This document shows positions 55,086-63,077 of a DNA stretch of 64,000 bases, one piece after another. The stretch lies in assembly GCF_036320655.1 (NCBI RefSeq), contig NZ_CP143258.1, positions 310,001 through 374,000 on the forward strand, given 5' to 3'. A program made the position numbers and the translations under genes. Origin of the DNA: Porphyromonas pogonae (GTDB lineage Bacteria > Bacteroidota > Bacteroidia > Bacteroidales > Porphyromonadaceae). The number at the start of each line of letters is the position of its first letter. The first letter of the stretch is position 1. Below the pieces are notes generated by a model, which was not told the origin of the DNA, searched no databases, and saw nothing but the letters and a program-made list of their open reading frames with translations.

Positions 55086-55883
55086 GACTTTTATTAACTT
55101 GGTTAGTTTTACAAATATATAAATATACTTTATCAAAAAAAATACGAATACATAAATAAAGTATTATTTTTTGATAAATATAATACCGAGGCTTAACTAG
55201 ATAGTCATCCCTTAAAGTGGCTTTTTAAAGGATGGCTATAATAAGCAAAATAGCTTCTATTAAAACTTAATATGATCTCTATAAACCAGAATCCGGGACT
55301 TGTACACAGCTGTGGATAACGAGGGAATAAGTGTGGATAATAAAATCACAAAAAAGACTAAAATATCATGCAAAATGTATTTTGTAGAAAAAGTAATGCC
55401 CACATAAAAATATACCCGAAACAATCAAAAATAAATGAGGTAAACTTATCAATTAGTTTTCAATGTAGTTATTGACTTATCATATCTCGAAAACGGAGAA
55501 AAGGTGATGCAAAGAAGTATATTTTCCACATTGCAGAGTCAACGGCCAAGAAACAGAGTATCTAACATTGTTCATAAATACTCAATAACCTATGGATAAC
55601 TATCGCAAAGGCCATGGATAACTATTATAAGTATGGAACAACAAAAAAGATATCAACGCTATCAACATACCTAATAATATTACTTCTTTTATTTAAGTTT
55701 TAAATGATAAATAAGGAATATAGATAAATAGAGTTGATAACCCCGGGAGATCAAATGGGTAGAGGATATCAAGAGGATATTACCGAGATCTGAATTTCTT
55801 TGTATAAAAGAGTAAAACCTTGTTTCCTATATAATAAATTTGAGTTTCCTTTGTGATTATAAACTTGTATTAATTTGATTATA
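55086..55883. other. AT-rich intergenic region with DnaA-box-like sites
   Basis: Non-coding and AT-rich. It contains TGTGGATAA at 55311-55319 and 55332-55340 (exact complement of the DnaA box TTATCCACA), TTTTCCACA at 55522-55530, TATGGATAA at 55591-55599 and CATGGATAA at 55613-55621 (one mismatch each). No DnaA-box spacing rule was tested. It is a candidate origin or DnaA-titration site; chance in AT-rich DNA is also possible. Confidence 0.45.
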
Positions 55884-57395
55884 GTGAAGAAATACCTATT
55901 TATTTTGGGACTACTTTCTGTAGTAAGTTGTCAGAAAGAGGAATTGAAGAGTAGTGAGGAGCCATCTGTCAATAAAAATAATGAGACTACCAATACAGAG
56001 GTAAACAAAGAGGAGAGTAAAGTACCGGATACCACACCCGGTATAGTTTTGACACGTAAAGACTCTATTTTCCGAAAACTTGTCAATGGCTGCCTCAGGA
56101 GAGAACCAGAATGCGATGTTAGTAATTTCAATATAGTCAGAACTAAGCCTGATGGAGCGGATGGTGAGTATAAGAGCCTCTACGATGAGTTTGTGAGTAC
56201 TTACCCATTTTTGTTTCATGTATTGTCTGACGGGAGTGTTTCTATCTTTTACAAATTAGACAAGCCGTCGGAAGTCAGATCATATAAGTTTGATTATATG
56301 ATCCACCCCAATGATATAGGTGAGTGGGCACCACGTGTCATCGAAGGAATGCGAGAGTACTATGAATCATTGCAGGAAGGGATGTCCGAAGAAGAGATAG
56401 CGTATACCTTGTATGAACAGATTACCAAAAAAGTTATTTACAAAGAGACAGATCACCCCTTCGATGCGTTGGGAGGATTGGTTTTGGGACAAGCTGTATG
56501 TCAAGGATATGCTATGGCTTACCGCATGCTGATGAAGTGTATAGGAATGGATGTAGAGTGTGCCAAAGGCCTCCATTATGGCGTAAAGCATATGTGGAAT
56601 CGCATTAAGATAGATAACGAGTGGTACAACTGTGATGTTACTTGGGATGATAATAAGTCTAAGAATAAAATAAACTCTGATTGTCTTGGAGATTTCTTCT
56701 TAACTTCTGACAATACCTTTTATGAGAAGTTACATCACCCCCGTATTAGTACGGATGATGTTGTTGCCCCAGCCGTGAGTAAGAAATTTGAATCTGAAAA
56801 CTATTTCTTCCGCAATGCTGCTAAGCAATCAGAAGCAGTTTATAGAGATGGTTATTGGTATTATCTTTCATGGAAAGATAAGGATGTATGTGTGTATAAG
56901 AGTAAATTTGATGGTACAGACAAGAGTGTATTGAGGAGGCTTACCAGATCATCGTCAGATGGTATTTTATGGAAACGAGCAGCGTTTGGTGCTGAGCGTA
57001 TTTACTTTATTGATAAAGTAAATAGTAAAGATTATATCTGCTCTATAAAATATGACGGATCGGATTTCAAAAAGACAAGATCAGTAACCTATTACGATCT
57101 GCTTGAAGATCTGGTGAAGCTAAAAGAAGACAATGACAAACCGCAAAGAGGTCGTGTTGGTACTATAGCTCTACGCTGTGAAGTAGCCATAGCTAAGATG
57201 AAAGATGCTTATTATCATAGTAAAGAAGATCTATTTGTGCCGGAGAATGCTACTCGTGTGAGACTATTGGAGATTATAAAAAGAGCAGAAAGTCACCTGA
57301 AGAATAATCCCCGTGATCAGAGCATGTCTGAAAAAATCTACAACGAACTACATGCCACACTTGCGGCGAGTAATATGCCTTTGACCGGAAAATAA
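55884..57395 (+). CDS. Transglutaminase-like domain lipoprotein
   Basis: Predicted lipoprotein of 503 residues from a GTG at 55884 (read MKKYLFILGLLSVVSCQKEE; lipobox VVSC). A TTG at 55875 would add three residues. A Ser/Glu/Thr-rich linker is followed by a transglutaminase-like core with Cys in GQAVCQGYAMAYRML, His in YGVKHMWNRIKID and Asp in NEWYNCDVTWDD, so the triad is complete. The C-terminal third has a DUF5050-like beta pattern (YRDGYWYYLSWKDKDVCVYK) and then helices. Probably a surface protease or peptidase; substrate unknown. Confidence 0.82.
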   Translation: MKKYLFILGLLSVVSCQKEELKSSEEPSVNKNNETTNTEVNKEESKVPDTTPGIVLTRKDSIFRKLVNGCLRREPECDVSNFNIVRTKPDGADGEYKSLYDEFVSTYPFLFHVLSDGSVSIFYKLDKPSEVRSYKFDYMIHPNDIGEWAPRVIEGMREYYESLQEGMSEEEIAYTLYEQITKKVIYKETDHPFDALGGLVLGQAVCQGYAMAYRMLMKCIGMDVECAKGLHYGVKHMWNRIKIDNEWYNCDVTWDDNKSKNKINSDCLGDFFLTSDNTFYEKLHHPRISTDDVVAPAVSKKFESENYFFRNAAKQSEAVYRDGYWYYLSWKDKDVCVYKSKFDGTDKSVLRRLTRSSSDGILWKRAAFGAERIYFIDKVNSKDYICSIKYDGSDFKKTRSVTYYDLLEDLVKLKEDNDKPQRGRVGTIALRCEVAIAKMKDAYYHSKEDLFVPENATRVRLLEIIKRAESHLKNNPRDQSMSEKIYNELHATLAASNMPLTGK

Positions 57396-57430
57396 GAGAG
57401 TACAGATATTACTTGGAGACCAGATATTAA

Positions 57431-57466
57431 TGACCACGGACAGATAGTTTCGTGGTCATTTTACTT
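57431..57466. terminator. Bidirectional terminator between the transglutaminase-like gene and purN
   Basis: TGACCACG (57431-57438) pairs with CGTGGTCA (57451-57458) between convergent genes; T-rich sequence follows on the plus strand. Confidence 0.75.
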
Positions 57467-57467
57467 T

Positions 57468-58052
57468 TTATCTATTTCTCAATTCGTCCAAATATTGCTC
57501 TATGGTTACTGGAAAATATCTGTACTCCAGGCTATGTATTCTTTGTGATAAAGAGTGAGCATCATCAGAGGGCAACACCGGACAAGTAGCCTGACACAGT
57601 GTGCGACCATGATCGTACATCTCATCCACAAGATGTATGGTGATACCTGATAGTTTTTCTCCCGCATTTATCACAGCTTCGTGCACGTGATCGCCATACA
57701 TACCTTTTCCACCGTATGAAGGGAGCAGTGCCGGGTGTATATTGATAATTCTTTTTGGGAAGGCATCGAGGTAAGGTGGAGTAATGAGACACAGATAACC
57801 AGCCAGCACAATCACATCCACTTCCTTCTCCGAAAGAAGCTTCAGGGGCTTGATGCCCTGTTTCATCTCTTCGTTGCTAAAATAATGACAGGGAATATTG
57901 AGTTTTTTAGATCTTTCTATGACACCTGCATGCTCTTTGTTTGTGAGGATCAAAACGATTTCTATAGGTGTGTTTTGGAAATATTTTACAATATTTTCAG
58001 CGTTCGTGCCACTTCCTGATGCAAAAATTGCAATTTTATTCATTAATTTCAT
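57468..58052 (-). CDS. purN: Phosphoribosylglycinamide formyltransferase
   Basis: Adds a formyl group from 10-formyl-THF to GAR in purine synthesis; 194 residues. GSGTNAENIVKYF binds substrate phosphate; the catalytic Asn and His are in RIINIHPALLPSYGGKGMYG and the Asp in HLVDEMYDHGRTL. The second ATG (58043, MNKIAIFASGSG) fits homologues better than 58052. Divergent from acpP. Confidence 0.95.
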   Translation of the reverse strand: MKLMNKIAIFASGSGTNAENIVKYFQNTPIEIVLILTNKEHAGVIERSKKLNIPCHYFSNEEMKQGIKPLKLLSEKEVDVIVLAGYLCLITPPYLDAFPKRIINIHPALLPSYGGKGMYGDHVHEAVINAGEKLSGITIHLVDEMYDHGRTLCQATCPVLPSDDAHSLSQRIHSLEYRYFPVTIEQYLDELRNR

Positions 58053-58062
58053 TACATTTGTT

Positions 58063-58085
58063 GCACAAAGGGTAGTTCTTTGTGC
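58063..58085. promoter_or_regulatory. Inverted repeat between purN and acpP
   Basis: GCACAAAG (58063-58070) and CTTTGTGC (58078-58085) form a perfect inverted repeat in the divergent intergenic region. Each arm includes a CTTTG like the end of a -7 box, so the two promoters may be arranged symmetrically. A further GTTACTTTGTG near 58137 is a likelier -7 box for acpP. Confidence 0.4.
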
Positions 58086-58199
58086 ATAATTAATTCAGTT
58101 TTAACCTTTTTCTTAAGGTTAATTGGATAAAAGTTTGTTACTTTGTGTACAAATATAGTAAGTAATTAACAGGTATAAACAATTTAAGATTAAAAGATT

Positions 58200-58436
58200 A
58201 TGTCAGACATCGAATCAAAAGTAAGAGACATTATTGTAGAAAAATTGAACCTTGAGCCATCTGAAGTAACTCCGGAAGCAAGCTTTTCGAATGATTTGGG
58301 AGCAGACTCTCTGGACACAGTAGAATTGATCATGGATTTCGAAAAGGAATTCGACATGACTATTCCTGATGAAGACGCTCAACAAATCAAAACTGTAGGT
58401 GACGCTATCGCTTACATTGAGAAGAACCAAAAATAA
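58200..58436 (+). CDS. acpP: Acyl carrier protein
   Basis: Carrier of growing acyl chains in fatty acid synthesis; 78 residues, very acidic. The phosphopantetheine Ser37 is in [20 protein letters not shown], the standard motif. Upstream of fabF by 21 bp in the conserved acpP-fabF-rnc order. Confidence 0.98.
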   Translation: MSDIESKVRDIIVEKLNLEPSEVTPEASFSNDLGADSLDTVELIMDFEKEFDMTIPDEDAQQIKTVGDAIAYIEKNQK

Positions 58437-58457
58437 TTATTCAAAGAAATTATATTT

Positions 58458-59714
58458 ATGGAACTCAAAAGAGTTGTTGTAACAGGCATAGGTGCTATCA
58501 CACCTCTCGGAAATACTGCTCCAGAAACTTGGGAAGCAGTAAAAGCCGGAAAGAGTGGTGCCGGCCCTATCACACTCTTTGATGCCTCCAAGTTTAAGAC
58601 CCAATTTGCGTGCGAAGTAAAGGGTTTCGATCCTTTGCAGTATTTCGACAGAAAAGAAGTGCGCAAGTACGACCGCTTTACGCAGTTTGCCATGGTGGCA
58701 GCTGATGAGTGTATCGAAAATTCTAAATTGGATCTTGAACAAGTGGATAAAAACAGGGTAGGCGTTGTGATCGCTGCCGGTATAGGTGGTCTCAAAACTT
58801 TCGAAGAGGAAGTGATGGGCTATAATACAGAGCGAGGTCCGCGTTTCAATCCTTTCTTTATTCCCAAAATGATATCCGATATAGCTGCGGGTCATGTCTC
58901 CATGAAATATGGTTTCCATGGCCCAAACTATTCTACAGCTTCGGCTTGTGCTTCATCTACCAATGCTTTGATAGACGCTTGCTATCTTATCCGATTGGGT
59001 AAGGCAGATGTCATTATATCCGGAGGAGCAGAAGCTGCTATTTGTGCTGCAGGTGTAGGAGGTTTCAATACGATGAATGCTCTTTCTACAAGGAACGATA
59101 GCCCCCAGACAGCTTCACGTCCATTTAGCGCCAGTCGTGACGGGTTTGTGATGGGTGAGGGCTCGTGTTGCTTGGTTATCGAAGAGCTGGAGCACGCCAA
59201 AAAGCGTGGTGCTACCATATTGGCGGAACTTGTGGGTACCGGTCTTTCTGCTGATGCATATCACCTCACAGCCACTCATCCCGAAGGTTTGGGTGCCAAA
59301 CTGGTGATGAATAATGCTTTGGAAGATGCAGGTATGACTACAAAGGACATCGATTATATCAATGTACACGGAACATCTACTCCCGTAGGTGATATCTCTG
59401 AAGTAAAGGCTATCAAAGAGGTATTTGGTGAAGATGCTTACAAGCTCAATATTAGCTCTACAAAGTCTATGACAGGTCACTTGCTTGGTGCTGCCGGTGC
59501 TTTGGAAGCTATGATTGCTCTGAAAGCAGTGCAAGAGGATATCGTTCCTCCTACAATCAACCATGATCCTGAAGATAAAGATCCTGAAATCGATTATAAC
59601 TTGAATTTCACATTCAACGAAGCCCAAAAACGTACTGTGCGCACTGCGCTTTCCAATACATTTGGTTTTGGTGGTCATAACGCTACTGTGATTTTCAAGA
59701 AATATGAAGATTGA
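58458..59714 (+). CDS. fabF: 3-oxoacyl-ACP synthase II
   Basis: Condensing enzyme for fatty acid elongation; 418 residues. The catalytic Cys164 is in STASACASSTNALIDACY, and the two His are in INVHGTSTPVGD and SMTGHLLGAAGALEAM. GFGGHNATVIFKKY ends the protein. Second gene of acpP-fabF-rnc. Confidence 0.98.
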   Translation: MELKRVVVTGIGAITPLGNTAPETWEAVKAGKSGAGPITLFDASKFKTQFACEVKGFDPLQYFDRKEVRKYDRFTQFAMVAADECIENSKLDLEQVDKNRVGVVIAAGIGGLKTFEEEVMGYNTERGPRFNPFFIPKMISDIAAGHVSMKYGFHGPNYSTASACASSTNALIDACYLIRLGKADVIISGGAEAAICAAGVGGFNTMNALSTRNDSPQTASRPFSASRDGFVMGEGSCCLVIEELEHAKKRGATILAELVGTGLSADAYHLTATHPEGLGAKLVMNNALEDAGMTTKDIDYINVHGTSTPVGDISEVKAIKEVFGEDAYKLNISSTKSMTGHLLGAAGALEAMIALKAVQEDIVPPTINHDPEDKDPEIDYNLNFTFNEAQKRTVRTALSNTFGFGGHNATVIFKKYED

Positions 59715-59743
59715 TTTTATTCACATGCGTTTAAGAATACGCC

Positions 59744-60508
59744 ATGCTGAAAAAACTATTTGCAAAAATAAGGCTCTTTGGATTGAGGTCCAAGGAGCCT
59801 TTAATTCAACTTTCCGAGATATTAGGCTTCGAACCTGAAAACAAGGGCTTTTACGACCTTGCTTTCAGACATAGTTCGTGTAGCCTTACTGACGAAAACG
59901 GTAGTAAGATAAACAACGAGAGGCTGGAGTTTCTCGGCGATTCGGTATTGGCTACCTCTGTCAGCTATTATCTCTATGACAAATATCCTGAGTGGGACGA
60001 GGGGCGCTTGAGTCAGAGACGCGGTGCTCTTGTAAAGCGCACGGTAAACAATGCTGTGGCGCGCGAACTCCATTTGGATAAAATGCTTGTCGTAAGGCAA
60101 GATGTCACACGTATGAGCCCTGATATCTACGGCAATACGCTGGAAGCTCTCATCGGAGCTATATTTTTGGATAAGGGATATGATGTGGCGCAGTCTTTTG
60201 TTTTCAAGAAAGTGTTACCGGCTTTCAAAGAAATGGAAACCTCTCTCACGGAGCAAACGACCAACTACAAGTCCGTATTGCTCGAATGGGTACAAAAACA
60301 TCATCTCAATGTAGAGTTTAGGATGCTTCAGGAACCCAAAAGAACCGGAGGTGTATTTATGTGTGCCGTATTGGTCGATGATCAGAAGATCGGTACAGGC
60401 AAAGGGCAGACCAAAAAGGAAGCCCACCAGAAAGCATCGCAACATGCCCTCGAAATACTATGCAAAGTGAGCCCGGAGGTAAAGCATGATCTTGAAACGA
60501 AGTCTTGA
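59744..60508 (+). CDS. rnc: Ribonuclease III
   Basis: Double-strand RNA endonuclease for rRNA and mRNA processing; 254 residues. Signature NNERLEFLGDSVLATSVSYY and the second acidic cluster EALIGAIFLDKGYD are intact. The C-terminal dsRNA-binding domain ends with GKGQTKKEAHQKASQHALEI. Starts 29 bp after fabF. Confidence 0.97.
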   Translation: MLKKLFAKIRLFGLRSKEPLIQLSEILGFEPENKGFYDLAFRHSSCSLTDENGSKINNERLEFLGDSVLATSVSYYLYDKYPEWDEGRLSQRRGALVKRTVNNAVARELHLDKMLVVRQDVTRMSPDIYGNTLEALIGAIFLDKGYDVAQSFVFKKVLPAFKEMETSLTEQTTNYKSVLLEWVQKHHLNVEFRMLQEPKRTGGVFMCAVLVDDQKIGTGKGQTKKEAHQKASQHALEILCKVSPEVKHDLETKS

Positions 60509-60572
60509 TTTCGTCAGATTTCGCCTCTATTGTATTTGTAAAAGATAGCATTTAATAAACTATTTTTGTTTA

Positions 60573-60604
60573 TTTGCTTAATCTATCGTTCATGAGTACT
60601 TTTG
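60573..60604 (+). promoter_or_regulatory. Promoter of the lipoprotein/barrel gene pair
   Basis: TTTG (60573-60576), 20 bp, TACTTTTG (60597-60604): a full Bacteroidetes promoter. The ATG follows 32 bp later at 60637. Confidence 0.75.
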
Positions 60605-60636
60605 TATCCGAAAAGTATATTTAAAAACAATAAACT

Positions 60637-61611
60637 ATGAGTAAGTTATTAAACCGTATAGGCATTATTGCGGTATTCGGAGTGATTTTCATGTCTTTTA
60701 CTAGTTGTAATGAAGAAGACCCGATAAAGCAGAAGCGCAATAAAATCAATTCTAAGCTTCAGGAAGAGTCCAAAAAAGTTTTTGATATCAATATGTTCTC
60801 TTTCGATCAGTGGTCTACAGTTAAATCTAAAGACAGCTGGACGGGTGAGATGAAAAATAATCCGTATGAGCTTCCTGTAGAAAAAGAAGATAAAGATGAT
60901 ACAGAAGACGGACGTTTCTGGAAAACTGCCAGCAACAGGGGATATCTCTTGGCAGGTACATTCAGCGGAGGCAAACTTCCCGTGGAGAAACCTTCTGATT
61001 TTCCGGTACAGAAGCTTGTAGAAGCAAACAAAGGTACAGGTTTATTACTACAGACCAATGCGGGCTTTTTACTTTCCATTGGTTCGTTGAAGATGGGTTC
61101 TGAGATAGTACCCGGTTCATTATACAATGGATTGCTGGATGCCACTAAGATGTCTTCAAAGCCATTGGAATCCACTCTTTTCGGTACAGAGTTCCAAAAG
61201 AAGCCTTATAAAATAAAGGGGTTCTATAAGTACAAAGCAGGTGATAAATACATTGATGGCAGTAAAGGTGCAGACGCGATTATTCCCGGAAAGGATCAAG
61301 GTATTATTTCAGGAGTATTCTATGAAGTTACCAACGACAAAACTTACCTCAATGGCAATACCCTCTATGAAGACAAAAGGATCATCTCTATGGTGAGATT
61401 ATTTGCCGATGATACCTCGGGGGATAAATGGAAAAAGTTTGATATTGAATTCAACACTGTGAATCAAGCTGCGTTTGATGCAATAGATTTTACTAAAAAG
61501 AAGTATCGCTTGGCCATCGTGATATCGTCAAGTGCCAACGGTGACAAATTCCAAGGTGCAGTGGGTAGTCAATTCAAAGTAGATCAACTCGAAGTATTAA
61601 CTCAAAAATAA
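60637..61611 (+). CDS. Lipoprotein of unknown function, PCMD-like C-terminus possible
   Basis: Lipoprotein of 324 residues with lipobox SFTSC (near residue 24). After a Lys/Glu-rich stretch come motifs seen in Bacteroidales surface proteins: DGRFWKTASNRGYLLAGTFS, GSLKMGSEIVPGSLYNGLLD and a final strand QFKVDQLEVLTQK. The ending resembles the PCMD-type DNI strand but is weak evidence. It precedes a barrel gene by 10 bp and shares its promoter. Not recognised with confidence. Confidence 0.7.
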   Translation: MSKLLNRIGIIAVFGVIFMSFTSCNEEDPIKQKRNKINSKLQEESKKVFDINMFSFDQWSTVKSKDSWTGEMKNNPYELPVEKEDKDDTEDGRFWKTASNRGYLLAGTFSGGKLPVEKPSDFPVQKLVEANKGTGLLLQTNAGFLLSIGSLKMGSEIVPGSLYNGLLDATKMSSKPLESTLFGTEFQKKPYKIKGFYKYKAGDKYIDGSKGADAIIPGKDQGIISGVFYEVTNDKTYLNGNTLYEDKRIISMVRLFADDTSGDKWKKFDIEFNTVNQAAFDAIDFTKKKYRLAIVISSSANGDKFQGAVGSQFKVDQLEVLTQK

Positions 61612-61621
61612 GCATTCTATA

Positions 61622-62392
61622 ATGAATAATATATATATCAAATACGTTCTGGCATTTACTTTCTTGTTTGCATCCGCACAGCTTTCTTTCTCTCAAAACG
61701 ATAGTAGCCCCAAGAGTTTTGCCAAGTCATGGGACTTTGGTATCACTGTAGGTCTCAACGTGGGAGCTACCACTCCCATACCCAAGCCCAAGAGTGTAGA
61801 ACATGTCTATACATGGCATCCGCACATGAACTATGCTGTCAAAGGATGGGGTACTTATAGGTTCAATGACGCACCTTATCTCGGACTTACCACAGGAATA
61901 GAGCTCGAGCGAAAAGGCATGGATGCTACCACCCGCGTCAAGGATATTGATATCAAGATGGCGAAGTACGGTTTTCCCGGCGAGAAGTTCTCAGGAGACA
62001 ACTACACCGAGGTCAATAACTCTTATATCACCGTGCCGTTTCTCTTCTCCATCATCACAGCCAATGACAGGTTACGTTTGCATTTAGGTTTCTATGCTTC
62101 GTACACTATGCAAAATACTTTCAAGGTTACTCTGGATGGTGACGGCCTTATCGATGGCAAACCTATGCAGGAAGGCGGATTGGTCGATTTTGATTTCAGT
62201 GATCAAATCGCTTCATATGATTTCGGCTATCGCTTTGGTATAGACTATTACTTTACCTCACGCATCGCAGTCACCGGGCAGGCCAATATAGGTATGTCTT
62301 CGGCGATCAAGAACAAATTCGACGTTATGCCGTTTGATTTGCACAATGCTTACGGTTTCTTAGGTATATCCTACAGATTGTTCAAGTATTGA
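61622..62392 (+). CDS. PorT-like outer-membrane beta-barrel protein
   Basis: Exported protein of 256 residues, signal peptide ending near SFSQ-ND. The pattern DFGITVGLNVGATTPIP at the start, YLGLTTGIELERKGMDATT and YITVPFLFSIITANDRLRLH are typical of the PorT/OMP_b-brl_2 family in Bacteroidetes, ending AYGFLGISYRLFKY. PorT itself serves the type IX secretion system; this member is only a relative. Second gene of a two-gene operon closed by a terminator. Confidence 0.8.
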   Translation: MNNIYIKYVLAFTFLFASAQLSFSQNDSSPKSFAKSWDFGITVGLNVGATTPIPKPKSVEHVYTWHPHMNYAVKGWGTYRFNDAPYLGLTTGIELERKGMDATTRVKDIDIKMAKYGFPGEKFSGDNYTEVNNSYITVPFLFSIITANDRLRLHLGFYASYTMQNTFKVTLDGDGLIDGKPMQEGGLVDFDFSDQIASYDFGYRFGIDYYFTSRIAVTGQANIGMSSAIKNKFDVMPFDLHNAYGFLGISYRLFKY

Positions 62393-62416
62393 TAAGCATC
62401 ATTATAATGACCCATA

Positions 62417-62455
62417 AAAAGCCCGATTGTCATTGCGACAATCGGGCTTTTATTT
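62417..62455 (+). terminator. Terminator after the PorT-like gene
   Basis: AAAAGCCCGATTGTC (62417-62431) pairs with GACAATCGGGCTTTT (62437-62451), a perfect 15-bp stem with a 5-nt loop. Confidence 0.9.
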
Positions 62456-62526
62456 GTGTATCAAATAACTGTTACATCTGACTTAGCGGCACTCATTTCA
62501 CCGGATCATATATGCTTTGTACCGCA

Positions 62527-62940
62527 TCAGCTACCTCTGTAAGTAGAGTGGCCGTAGGGCGATAGAGTGATGGGTACATGATAATGTTTGTCATCTTGAA
62601 TCCTGAATACGACTTCAATGTAAGGGTAGAAGCTTTCGGTTTGCTCCTGCTTGAAGTATTCGTCCACCATGAATCTCAATCGGTAGTTGCCGTTGTTATT
62701 CCCGGAAGTCACGGGTAAGAAGTCTTTGATACGTCCGTTCTCATCCGTAGTCTTCTCATCTATAATTTTCCATTCCAAAGTCGTTACATCCTGCTTTTCC
62801 AGTTGCACCGTTACTCCGGAGGCCGGTACGCCTTGGGTGATATCCAATATGTGTGATGAAAGCTGATATTTTCCTCCTTGCTGAGCCCATGCTGTAAGAG
62901 ATGCGAGGCTCAATACAAGATACAATGCTAATTTCTTCAT
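62527..62940 (-). CDS. Exported transthyretin-like protein (5-hydroxyisourate hydrolase family)
   Basis: Protein of 137 residues with signal peptide (cleavage near AWAQ-QG) followed by a transthyretin fold. Family motifs: LSSHILDITQGVPASGVTVQ with the active-site His, NYRLRFMVDEYF with the Arg, and the C-terminal YRGS. HIU hydrolase acts in urate breakdown; no other urate gene is present and this form is exported to the periplasm, so its physiological role is uncertain. Confidence 0.88.
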   Translation of the reverse strand: MKKLALYLVLSLASLTAWAQQGGKYQLSSHILDITQGVPASGVTVQLEKQDVTTLEWKIIDEKTTDENGRIKDFLPVTSGNNNGNYRLRFMVDEYFKQEQTESFYPYIEVVFRIQDDKHYHVPITLSPYGHSTYRGS

Positions 62941-63077
62941 TGAGTCAAAAGTTTATATGGTTATAAAATAATAGCCTCTCGGCTTTTTACAAATATACAC
63001 CAAACAGCACCAATAACAACCTATCGCTCCATAAACACAATCAATGGGTACATCTATTGCAGCCTCTCACACGTATC

